Source: Duncaniella dubosii (GTDB lineage: Bacteria; Bacteroidota; Bacteroidia; Bacteroidales; Muribaculaceae). From it: a stretch of DNA of 64,000 bases. The notes beneath the pieces are model-generated. The model was not told the origin of the DNA and made no database searches. It saw only the letters and a program-made list of their open reading frames with translations. Both the position numbers and the translations under genes were made by a program. Of this stretch, positions 19,898 through 28,388 are shown piece by piece. The stretch lies in the NCBI RefSeq assembly GCF_004803915.1, contig NZ_CP039396.1, positions 1,240,001 through 1,304,000 on the forward strand, given 5' to 3'. The number at the start of each line of letters is the position of its first letter. Position 1 is the first letter of the stretch.

Positions 19898-20599
19898 TTA
19901 TTTGATTCTCTCCCCTACCTGACGGGCTATTTCCTCCATACCTTTGACCGAAGGGTGATTGGCCTTCTTGGCAATATCTTTTAGCATGATGGTCTCGATG
20001 TCGTGTTTTCGACACAGAGTCTCGATTGATTCAGTTATCTCGGGGCGCAATTTTGTGTTCACTATAAAATATATATCTGTCCCGGGATAGTAGTCTTTCA
20101 TTTCAGCAAGCATAATGTCGAGTGCCGGACGGAAAGTATAGAGGTCGGGAGCAGACCCATCGGCGGTTTTTCCTTCGGAATCAAGGTATTCGCCTACTTC
20201 AACGCCGGCCCATGAGTCATTTGTCCCTCCGAAGACAAGTATTATGTCGGGCGAACCCAATGCCTTCACGCGGGTGAGAAAGGAACGGTCTGAATAGTCT
20301 TCTCCCCTATATCCGCGGTTGCATATCGTCGCACCGGAAAAGGAATTGTTGACTTCCAGTCTGAGATTTTTGTCACGTATGAGTTGCTGCCACCATGTCT
20401 GACTGACATCGCTGACATCTGTTAATTCCGGCTTAGGAGTCTTGAAATACCATACGTAGTTGGTATCAGGAGTGACATGTCCTTCGAAAGTAGAATAGGA
20501 GTCGCCGAGTATTGATACACCTGCGCGCGGTGAGATGCCGGAGACTGAAAATGTTGTTGTCGAGAGGATGGTGAGAAGTAAAAGAAGGGTCTTACGCAT
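19898..20599 (-). CDS. Secreted SGNH/GDSL-family hydrolase
   Basis: From the ATG at 20599 (MRKTLLLLLTILSTTT signal peptide) the product is 233 residues. The SGNH blocks are present: SILGDSYS with nucleophile Ser34, GGTNDSW at 124-130 and the catalytic NHPSVKG with His215. The longer frame to 20731 only adds a hydrophobic tail without coding character. SGNH enzymes of this type are often carbohydrate or lipid esterases; the substrate here is not evident. Confidence 0.85.
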   Translation of the reverse strand: MRKTLLLLLTILSTTTFSVSGISPRAGVSILGDSYSTFEGHVTPDTNYVWYFKTPKPELTDVSDVSQTWWQQLIRDKNLRLEVNNSFSGATICNRGYRGEDYSDRSFLTRVKALGSPDIILVFGGTNDSWAGVEVGEYLDSEGKTADGSAPDLYTFRPALDIMLAEMKDYYPGTDIYFIVNTKLRPEITESIETLCRKHDIETIMLKDIAKKANHPSVKGMEEIARQVGERIK

Positions 20600-20663
20600 G
20601 GTGCTGATTGTTAAATATAGGAAATTAGCCTGATGGCTGTATATTAATGGAAACGCATACATA

Positions 20664-20697
20664 TAAAATAATATTACACCTAAAATAATATTACACC
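20664..20697. repeat. Perfect 17-bp tandem direct repeat
   Basis: TAAATAATATTACACC-type sequence occurs twice back to back: the 17-base unit TAAAATAATATTACACC spans 20664-20680 and 20681-20697 without mismatch. It lies between the divergent SGNH hydrolase and ppiD genes and may be a regulator site or a polymerase slippage product. Confidence 0.7.
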
Positions 20698-20767
20698 GTA
20701 GATAGGCATTTTTTTGTATTTTTTCACTCATTTTTGTCAGTATGGGGTGTGTTTTTCAATGCGTTCA

Positions 20768-20799
20768 TTTTGAATTAAATGGAATTTATAGTACTTTTG
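20768..20799 (+). promoter_or_regulatory. Bacteroidota-type promoter for ppiD
   Basis: TACTTTTG at 20792-20799 matches TAnnTTTG, with TTTTG ending at 20772 placed 19 bases upstream. The leader to the ATG at 20897 is about 90 bases. Confidence 0.7.
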
Positions 20800-20896
20800 T
20801 GCGTTAATTCCGCGCAGATTAGCCTTTGGATGTGAAACATTATGGCTGTCAGCGTGGCTTATCATCACTCTTAAATCAAAAATCATCTAAACATAA

Positions 20897-22969
20897 ATGG
20901 CAACATTAGAAAAAATCCGTAGCAAGTCAGCCCTCTTGCTCATCTTCGTGGGAGCCGGTCTGCTGGCTTTTATCATCGGAGACTTCTTTACTTCCGGTCG
21001 CTCGCTTTTCGGGACCGGCACTACCATTGCAAAAGTCGATGACAGCAAAGTCGACATTCAGGAATTCCAGCGTCGCGTGCAGGATGCCTCACAGCAGGCT
21101 CAGGCACAGAATCAGCGCATGGATCAGGCTGTGCTCCAGCAGCAGGTTCTCAATGCTATGATCGCAGAGAAGCTTTTTGATCAGGAAGTCAAGGATCTCG
21201 GTCTTACCGTTACAGATCAGGAACTCACAGACATGATGGTCGGAAAGAATTCACAATACGTTGACCGCATGGTGCAGCAACAGCTTGGCGTGCCCGATGC
21301 GAAGACTGCACATGATATGGCTTTCAACCCTACGAAATATGGCATGCAGCAGGCTCAGGCCCAGCAGCTTCAGGCTTACTGGATTGACCTTGAGAAGTCG
21401 GTTGAACGTATGCTCCTCCAGCAGAAGTTCCAGAATCTTTTCACAGGTACGCTTGTAGCCAACGAGCTTGATGCAAAGGCTCTCTATGACGATAACGCCG
21501 CTACATCACATATAATTTACGCCAAGAAAGATTTCTCTACTCTCAATGACGATGATTTCGAGGTGAGCGAGAGCGACATCAATGCTCTTTATAATAAGGA
21601 TAAGAACCGCTACGTTCTTGCAGAGCCTACACGCACTGTCAACTACATCGCAGTCAATATCGTTCCTTCGGAAGCCGATATGCTTGCCGGACAGAAGAAA
21701 GTCGAGGATGCTCTCTCGGCTCTCAACGCTACACCGGAGCTTCAGGGACTTTCTGATATGCCCGAATTTGTGGCTGACCGCCATAAACTGACTCAGGCCG
21801 ATGTTAACAGACAGGCTCGTCTCAAGGCTGCTCTTGACTCGCTCTCAGTCGGCCGTGCCACACTGGTCAGCAAAACCGGTAACGATTATAATATTGTAAA
21901 GCTTTTCGGTAAAGGTCAGGAAGTTGCCAATGCCAAGATTGATTTCCTCGCTGTTCAGGGCACTAAGGCACAGGTCGATTCACTTGTAGCCAAGCTTAAC
22001 TCAGGTGTGTCGTTCGACAGCATTTCCGCTTCTCCTCTTGTAGCCCAGTCTCAGAAGGACATGGCAGTCGCCCTGCTCGATCCCAATTATGCTCCTGTAA
22101 AGGAAATCATAGCAGGTCGTGCGACCGGTGTCTATTTTACTCCCGACACTCTTGCCGAAGGTGGACGCATCTTCCGTGTCAGCGAGCGTGAAGCTCCTGA
22201 AACTGTCTATGACGTTGCAACTGTGACATTTACTACTGAGCCGTCAAACGCTACAATCAATGAACTTGATGCTGCTCTCCGTAAATATGTCGATGAAAAC
22301 AAGGATTCCAAGTCGTTTGCCGAGAATGCACAGGAAGCCGGTTATACCACTTTTCCTGCGACTGTCAGCGCTTCGACTCCTATGATCGGCAATCTTAATG
22401 ACTCACACGGCGCTGTGGCATGGGTTATGGATGCCAAGAAAGGTCAGGTTTCACCCGTGTTCGGTGACGTACAGTCAGGACGTTTCCTTGCTGTAGCTGT
22501 CAACGATATCTATGACGGAGGCTTTGTCCCGGCTCGTGACGCGCAGATTCACGCACTTCTTGCTGCTCAGGCCCGTAACGATAAGAAAGCAGCCAAACTT
22601 ATTGCCGACTATGAAGGCAAGGCAAAGGATGTGGCCGGCTATGCCAAACTTATGAGTGTGTCTGTCGATACTACTACCGTTAACTTCGGTCAGTACATGA
22701 TTCCCGGACTCGGTATCAGCGAAAGTGCTGTTCAAGGCAAGGTTGCCAATGCCGCAAAGGGTGCTCTTGTCGGTCCTATGCAGGCAAACAACGCAGTCAT
22801 TGTTCTTCAGGTGACAGATGTCGATAGCGAAGGACGTCCTTATGATTTTGAAGAAAATGCACTTCGTTTCAATCAGCAGCGTGGCGCAAGCCGAATGATG
22901 AATTCTCTTGACCGTATTCTTCTCGGTAACAAGAAAGTGACCAACAATATCAATACTTTCTACAAGTAA
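20897..22969 (+). CDS. ppiD: Peptidyl-prolyl isomerase, PpiD/SurA-like membrane-anchored foldase
   Basis: A 690-residue periplasmic foldase anchored by one N-terminal helix (about residues 12-31, ALLLIFVGAGLLAFIIGDFF). A SurA-N-like chaperone segment with VDIQEFQRRVQDASQQAQAQ and repeated Gln/Ala-rich helices follows (about 45-190), then parvulin-like rotamase regions around 345-445 and 475-570, and a C-terminal helical end. The arrangement matches the Bacteroidota peptidylprolyl isomerase often named PpiD; catalytic residues of parvulins are not obviously conserved, so the chaperone role may dominate. It is a single-gene unit with promoter and terminator. Confidence 0.85.
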   Translation: MATLEKIRSKSALLLIFVGAGLLAFIIGDFFTSGRSLFGTGTTIAKVDDSKVDIQEFQRRVQDASQQAQAQNQRMDQAVLQQQVLNAMIAEKLFDQEVKDLGLTVTDQELTDMMVGKNSQYVDRMVQQQLGVPDAKTAHDMAFNPTKYGMQQAQAQQLQAYWIDLEKSVERMLLQQKFQNLFTGTLVANELDAKALYDDNAATSHIIYAKKDFSTLNDDDFEVSESDINALYNKDKNRYVLAEPTRTVNYIAVNIVPSEADMLAGQKKVEDALSALNATPELQGLSDMPEFVADRHKLTQADVNRQARLKAALDSLSVGRATLVSKTGNDYNIVKLFGKGQEVANAKIDFLAVQGTKAQVDSLVAKLNSGVSFDSISASPLVAQSQKDMAVALLDPNYAPVKEIIAGRATGVYFTPDTLAEGGRIFRVSEREAPETVYDVATVTFTTEPSNATINELDAALRKYVDENKDSKSFAENAQEAGYTTFPATVSASTPMIGNLNDSHGAVAWVMDAKKGQVSPVFGDVQSGRFLAVAVNDIYDGGFVPARDAQIHALLAAQARNDKKAAKLIADYEGKAKDVAGYAKLMSVSVDTTTVNFGQYMIPGLGISESAVQGKVANAAKGALVGPMQANNAVIVLQVTDVDSEGRPYDFEENALRFNQQRGASRMMNSLDRILLGNKKVTNNINTFYK

Positions 22970-22991
22970 TTGTAGAATTGCGATAAGATAT

Positions 22992-23048
22992 AATAACAGA
23001 TGACCGCCGGATTATCACTCATGGATAATCCGGCGGTCATCTGTTATT
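22992..23048. terminator. Very strong hairpin terminator after ppiD
   Basis: A perfect 25-bp inverted repeat (22992-23016 with 23024-23048) with a 7-base loop is followed by GTAGATAAAATTCTTCTTATT. It separates ppiD from the convergent nitroreductase gene and can serve both directions. Confidence 0.9.
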
Positions 23049-23106
23049 GTAGATAAAATTCTTCTTATTTACGGACTATTGCCCTACCCTATTGATTCTT
23101 ATTGAT

Positions 23107-23787
23107 TTAATTCGCGTCTTGAACCCATTCGACTTTTATGGGATATGCACCCAGTTCGAAATGTAGTCTGGCGATTCCAAGGTCCATTTTAGAGAAAAAT
23201 CCCCATGAAGAATTTACTTCGACCCGATTTTCGCCTGACCATTTGAAACGGAATTTCTGTTGGTTGACAGCTGTCGGAGCAAGTAGAGCATATTCGACTC
23301 CACGTCTGAACCATTCGGGCGCGGAGTCTATCTCCGGGCAGATTTGTTTCGCAGTTTTTATTTTGTGTGCCACACCTTGTGTTGCTCCGTAACCGATTGC
23401 AATAACTGCATATAGCTTTTCGTCATGCCTTATATCTGCCGGGATCTTACCTTTCCTGAAGCTCATTCCAACCCAGCAGGTATTAAGTCCTGATTCCTGA
23501 GCTTTAAGCACGAGCTTCTCACCGTAATATCCAAGCAGCTCTTCTGTCTGGCTGCATTTTTTGCCAATCATACAGATGTAGTTGCAGACATTGCTGAACT
23601 TTCCGTAACGGGCAAGCAGTGAGCTTCCGAATGCCTTGGGTTCGTCACATACGAGCTGCATGTGGAGTCCTGAATTTGAATTGCATTCGTCGATAAGAGC
23701 GGTAAGAACATGGCGAATCTCAGTCGGGAGTGGTTGGTTCGTATATGAGCGCACTGAGTGTCTCGACTTTATAACTTCGTAATTCAT
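23107..23787 (-). CDS. Nitroreductase family protein (TM1586-like)
   Basis: A 226-residue FMN-dependent oxidoreductase-type protein. The N-terminal VIKSRHSVRSYTNQPLP is the standard nitroreductase FMN-binding start; ESGLNTCWVGMSFRKGK and IAIGYGATQG are the later signatures, and the C-terminal half (APTAVNQQKFRFKW) is the repeated nitroreductase lobe seen in the TM1586-like group. The substrate is unknown. It lies 28 bases downstream of dnaX on the same strand and is probably co-transcribed. Confidence 0.88.
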   Translation of the reverse strand: MNYEVIKSRHSVRSYTNQPLPTEIRHVLTALIDECNSNSGLHMQLVCDEPKAFGSSLLARYGKFSNVCNYICMIGKKCSQTEELLGYYGEKLVLKAQESGLNTCWVGMSFRKGKIPADIRHDEKLYAVIAIGYGATQGVAHKIKTAKQICPEIDSAPEWFRRGVEYALLAPTAVNQQKFRFKWSGENRVEVNSSWGFFSKMDLGIARLHFELGAYPIKVEWVQDAN

Positions 23788-23815
23788 AGAAAACTATGTG
23801 AATGAGGCTGGTGTT

Positions 23816-25707
23816 TTAACCCAATGTCAGCCCGAGATCGTCAATGAATCCTTTAAGAGTAGGAATACTCTCTATCATGTGTGAGAGCACTTCACGTTCG
23901 CTCCATGTGTGCGGCGATGCTGAGCCTTTGTTAAGCTCTACGGTCAGATTGAAATGGTCGTTTTCAAGAGCATTGCGCATGAAGCTGAGCAGTGACGGTG
24001 TCGCCTGTTCCATGACATTGAGCTGCATTTCGTTCTCGACCATTATCTTATATGTATGTCCCTCTATCTGAGCGGGGAAAGAGGCACGCATCGTATTGAT
24101 AAGGATATGTTCGGTCGGACGGCTCTTGATGAAGTCCTGCCATGCTTTGTTAAGCTGGTCACGGTTATAAAGTCCGTTGCGCGGTTCGCGGACAGATGTC
24201 GTAGCCTGAGCCTGTCCGGGTGTTTGGGCGACATTTCTCGTCGGATTGATTGAGAAAGTTGATGTAGGACGTTTTACGGCTCGCTTAGGTGCCGCTGCCT
24301 GTGGTTGTTGAGCTCCGTATGGAGCAGCGGGCGACGCTACGATTGGAGGCTGTTGTGTCGGTGATGACGGGTATGAGACGGGGGCTGCCCCTTGTTGTTG
24401 CACAGGTTGAGCCGTCGTATTGTTTTGAGCCTGATTATTTCCTCCGTAATTGTTTGTATACTGAGGAGTTGACTGAGCGGTTTGTGGTTCGGCCGGGCGG
24501 CTTTGAGCTTGAACGGGAGTAGGGGTTGCGATGCTTGAGCGGTCGCTGGTGAAGTAGTGGCGGGCTGTATTTTTTGTAACCGCCCCTCTCCTGTGCCACT
24601 GTTATCGGGGGAGGGGCTTGACAATTGGCATATTTTGGCCAGTGTCAGCTCTATGAGGAACTGTTTGTTGGATGCTGTGCGGTAGTTTAGATCTGCTTCG
24701 TTGCAGAGGTTCATGGCTCGGTAGATAAAGTCTGGAGAACACTTTGCTGAAGTTGCAGCCATTGCTTTCCGGGCTTCATCGTCGGCCTCAAGGAGGACTA
24801 TGGTTGATGGGTCGCGGGCAACCATAAGGTCGCGCATATAGTCGGCCAGACCGTTGATGAAAAAGTGCGAGTCGAATCCTCTGTCGCGGATTTCCTTATA
24901 AATCAACCACGTGTCGAGCACTTTTCCTGAAAGGAAGCAGTCGAGGAGCCGGTTATAGTAGTTATAGTCAAGTACGTTAAGATTTTCAATCGTACTCTGA
25001 TAGGTTATATTGCCCCTTGAAGATGCCGCCACCTGATCGAAGATCGAAAGTGCGTCGCGCATGGCTCCGTCAGCCTTCCGGGCTATTACGTTGAGCGCGG
25101 CCGGATCGGCAGTCATTCCCTCCTGCGATGCTACATAGGTCAGATGATCGATCATGTCCCTTACGGTTATACGCTTGAAATCATAAATCTGACAGCGTGA
25201 CAGGATAGTAGGGATGATTTTGTGCTTCTCGGTGGTTGCGAGTATGAAGATTACATACGATGGAGGTTCTTCGAGTGTCTTCAGGAAGGCGTTGAACGCT
25301 GCTGCCGACAGCATGTGTACCTCATCGACGATAAACACACGGTAAGTGCCCTGAGAGGGCGGGATTTGCACCTGCTCGACGAGCTGGCGTATGTCATCCA
25401 CGCCATTGTTTGATGCGGCGTCAAGTTCTATTATGTTGAGTGAGCTTCCCTCGTTGAACGCGCGGCAGCTGTCACACTCGTTGCAGGCTTCGCCGTCGGC
25501 GGTAGGGTTGGAGCAGTTGATTGTCTTGGCAAAAATACGTGCGCATGAAGTCTTGCCGACTCCTCGTGACCCGCAAAACAGATAGCTGTGGGCCAGTCGA
25601 TGGGTAGCTATTGCATTCTTGAGCGTGGCCGTGAGAGCCTTCTGCCCGACAACGCTATTGAACGTCGACGGACGATATTTCCTTGCCGAGACAATATAAT
25701 TTTCCAT
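23816..25707 (-). CDS. dnaX: DNA polymerase III subunit gamma/tau, frameshifted
   Basis: Clamp-loader ATPase of the replicase. The N-terminal ATPase is intact: GSRGVGKT Walker A at 46-53, zinc cysteines 65, 75, 78 and 81, VFIVDEVH Walker B at 124-131 and the TTEKHKIIPTILSRC sensor region. Around 24522-24525 (a run of four G on the plus strand) the frame changes: the N-terminal frame runs into an out-of-frame tail and stops at 24337, while the real Pro/Gln-rich linker and C-terminal domain (NGLYNRDQLNKAWQDFIK to the end) continue in the neighbouring frame to 23816. Adding one base to the run gives one protein of about 630 residues. Since dnaX is essential, a sequence error is the simplest reading. 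Confidence 0.9.
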
Positions 25708-25714
25708 ATACCTA

Positions 25715-25746
25715 CAAATTTACACACAATTCCCCGGTTTTCCAAA
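25715..25746 (-). promoter_or_regulatory. dnaX promoter, nearly touching the start codon
   Basis: On the minus strand TAAATTTG (25722-25715) matches TAnnTTTG and TTTGG (25746-25742) lies about 20 bases upstream. The start codon begins at 25707, only 8 bases beyond the box, so the transcript would have almost no leader. Confidence 0.6.
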
Positions 25747-25991
25747 CAATGCTTGGAAAAGAAATAGCCGTTAAATTTTTTGGAATCTGCCAAGAGGGGG
25801 ATTATATTTGTCATCGTAATTTTAAACCTTTATCCGATGTAAATGTCTTATAAAATAAATTAAACCCTGAACATTCGGGTATTGTTAATTTCAGATATAC
25901 GGACTTATGTCTTATTTTTGTATCTGACAGTTTGACATGGGATATATGTGAAACTTAATAAGAAACGCAACACCTCTATTTATAATTGACT

Positions 25992-26582
25992 ATGTATAAA
26001 ACACTAAGACTTGTCGCATGTATGCTTGTCGGTCCGATGCTGATGATTTCGTGCCGGAAGGAGAAGGAAATCAACGTGTTCCATGAACTTCAGGATGTAC
26101 AGAAACTTGTGTTGGCCGAGATGTCGCTCAACAAGGTCGGTACGATAAGTGATGTCGGGGCAAAAGGAGTCGATGCCTTCATAAACGGGATTAAATTCGG
26201 CGACCGCATCGCTGCTTACTCTTTTCAGACCTATATTGATGCCTACATAGACCTTTCGGAACTAAAATCGAGTGATGTTGAGGTCGATGAGAAGCGTAAA
26301 TTCATCAAACTTACCCTTCCGGCAATACAGACGCAGTATATCGGCCGCGATCTCGGTGTGCAGGAAGAACACTACCGCGTCACGGGACTGCGGTCTGAAA
26401 TAACCGCGCAGGAACGTGCGATGCTTAAAGACAAGATGAGCCTTGCTCTGAAGAAAGATGTAGAGAACAATGATGAATACCGATCGTTGCTTGTCAAGGA
26501 AGCACAGGCAAAAGCCAGAGGCTTTTTTACGATTCTTCTTAACGGCTATGGATATGATTGTGAGATAGATTTTCGCAACTGA
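25992..26582 (+). CDS. DUF4230 domain lipoprotein
   Basis: A 196-residue lipoprotein (lipobox LMISC, cysteine at residue 21 when started at the ATG 25992). The mature domain with LVLAEMSLNKVG, FGDRIAAYSFQTYIDAYIDLSELKSSDVEVDE (split around 65-100) and KLTLPAIQTQ matches DUF4230, a family of unknown function often found as envelope proteins. The in-frame TTG at 25986 would only add two residues. A possible -7 box TATTTTTG lies at 25913-25920. The following gene encodes a second DUF4230 protein, so the two may form a hetero-pair. Confidence 0.8.
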   Translation: MYKTLRLVACMLVGPMLMISCRKEKEINVFHELQDVQKLVLAEMSLNKVGTISDVGAKGVDAFINGIKFGDRIAAYSFQTYIDAYIDLSELKSSDVEVDEKRKFIKLTLPAIQTQYIGRDLGVQEEHYRVTGLRSEITAQERAMLKDKMSLALKKDVENNDEYRSLLVKEAQAKARGFFTILLNGYGYDCEIDFRN

Positions 26583-26623
26583 TCTGACCTAATCGTATTA
26601 ATTTAAGTTTAACACAACTGATT

Positions 26624-27217
26624 ATGATTAAGAAATATATAGGTATACATCTGTCAGGCATCATATTTATGGTGCTTGTCGTTGTCGGTGCAGGGATGTT
26701 GATCTGGCGCAGTGGCGAAGGTTCGACCAACATGACTGTGTCTGAGACAAAGCTCTCCGAGATAAAGGAAATGGTCAAACTTTGTTCGCTGGAAGTCCGC
26801 GATGATGTGCCCATAAAGGATTCAATCAACGGAAAATGGATTTTTGCCAAAAATACAATCAACGGCTATATCCGCTTTGATCTTGAAAAGCTTGACTATC
26901 AGCTAAGGAATGATTCCGTGTTCATATTTCTTCCTCCCGAAGAAATCGAGGTTTATGAGTCAAGTTCGCCCAATTCCTACGAAGTTATTGATACGTGGGA
27001 CAATACGCTCTTTGGTCTGCGCAAGATGACATCAGACGAGGAAACGGCCATAAAGAAGCGCATGGCCGACAGTTATAAAGCGTCGTTCTATGAGAAAGGC
27101 TACGTAAGACGGGCACGTGAATCTGCTGTCAACACACTTAGCCGTATGCTTGGCATGATGGACGGCAATATAACCGTAGTTGACCTGAAGCCTGACGGCT
27201 ATGGTTGGCACAGATAA
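26624..27217 (+). CDS. DUF4230 domain membrane-anchored protein
   Basis: A 197-residue protein with one N-terminal transmembrane helix (about residues 8-28, no lipobox cysteine), then a DUF4230 domain. It shares wording with its neighbour: SEIKEMVKLCSLEVRDDVPIKDS corresponds to LVLAEMSLNKVG, and FDLEKLDYQLRNDSVFIFLPPEEIEVYES to the YIDLSELKSSDVEVDE...LTLPAIQ stretch. It follows by 41 bases. One copy is lipid-anchored and the other is helix-anchored, suggesting they act at opposite membranes or face each other. The function is unknown. Confidence 0.8.
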   Translation: MIKKYIGIHLSGIIFMVLVVVGAGMLIWRSGEGSTNMTVSETKLSEIKEMVKLCSLEVRDDVPIKDSINGKWIFAKNTINGYIRFDLEKLDYQLRNDSVFIFLPPEEIEVYESSSPNSYEVIDTWDNTLFGLRKMTSDEETAIKKRMADSYKASFYEKGYVRRARESAVNTLSRMLGMMDGNITVVDLKPDGYGWHR

Positions 27218-27305
27218 TTGTCTGAGAGCTAACTATATTCCAATAGTCCGGGTGACTTTTGCCTGTGTAGAAGGCTTGACTGACAACGGCTTTGACTATT
27301 GTATT

Positions 27306-27394
27306 GAAAACAAAAATAACAGACTCTCATTTTATCAGTCATTGATTCCTGCGAACCAAATGGCTTGAAATGGGAGTCTGTTATTTTTGTTTTC
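27306..27394. terminator. Bidirectional terminator between DUF4230 and ompA genes
   Basis: A 29-bp stem with two mismatches (27306-27334 with 27366-27394) ends in A/T tracts on both sides (GAAAACAAAAATAAC and GTTATTTTTGTTTTC). It lies between convergent genes. Confidence 0.88.
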
Positions 27395-27433
27395 TATGAA
27401 ATTCTGTGCCTTTACTAAGAAAGGCTGTGGTGC

Positions 27434-28292
27434 TTATTCCTGATTAGGAGCTTTGTCAATCAGGTCAAGGAACTGGTCGAGCTTGGGAGTTATGATGATT
27501 TCTGTACGGCGGTTACGCTGACGGCCTAATTCGGTGGAATTGTCGGCGATAGGATTGTATTCGCCTCTTCCGGCGGCGCTCAGGCGTGAAGGATTGATGT
27601 CGAAATCCTTTTGAAGTACCTGTACGATCGAACTTGCACGCAATGCACTGAGATCCCAGTTGTTGCGGATATTTGTGCGGTTGATGGGCACAGGATCGGT
27701 GTTACCTTCGACGAGCACGTCATAATCGTCATAGTCCTTGATGATTTTTGCGATTTTTGCCGAGAGTCTCCATCGCACGTTCGTTGACTTCATAGCTTCC
27801 TGACTGGAAGAGCATATTGTCGGCAAGTGAAATGTAGACCACCCCTTTGAGCACCTTCACGTTGACTTCCTGCATTTCGTTGGCATCGAGCGAACGGGTC
27901 AGCTTGGTGGTCAGAGCGAGGTTGAGCGAGTCGGATTTTGATTTAGCCTGTACGAGCTGCTTGATGTAGCGGTTGGAGGCATTGATCTCGTCGACAAGCT
28001 TGGAGATATTGACATTTCCCTGAGTATTCTGGCTGATACTGTTGTCAAGCGATTTCTGAAGCGCGGCATAGTTGCGTTTCAGTTCTTCATTGTTGGCTCT
28101 TGCCTGAGCGAGAAGGCTTTCAAGACTCTTGCCGTTGGCACGTGTTTCGGCGAGTTCAACCTGCGAAGCGTTGTAATCGCGTTTCAGAGAGTCGTGCTCT
28201 GTCTGGAGAGCCGCATACTTTTTGCTGCTGACACATCCCGAGAACGCCAGTAGCGCCACGGTTGCTGCGATTGTCAATGCACGTAGTCTCAT
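27434..28292 (-). CDS. OmpA-family lipoprotein with coiled-coil domain, frameshifted
   Basis: The frames 27729-28292 and 27434 to about 27750 join into one lipoprotein of about 286 residues. It starts with a lipobox (LLAFSGC, cysteine at residue 20), continues with a long Gln/Glu/Leu-rich coiled coil (about 25-120) and ends with an OmpA/MotB-like peptidoglycan-binding domain (VLVEGNTDPVPI, LSALRASSIVQVL, GRGEYNPIADN, RNRRTEIIITP). The frame breaks at a run of five T (27754-27758, plus strand); removing one base gives the usual METLGKIAKIIKDYDDYD. The protein probably links the outer membrane to peptidoglycan. Confidence 0.85.
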
Positions 28293-28388
28293 AATTTTTT
28301 TGTGTTAGTGAGTTGAATTGATTATCGGATTATAATTATTTTGACTTGCCCAGTTGCAATAGGTTTAATTTTTATCTGAATATTCTCT

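Noticed and set aside
24520..24600. Programmed frameshift for dnaX gamma/tau
   Set aside because: The A6 stretch is not in the right register for a standard heptamer, and six other genes here are broken in a like manner by one base.
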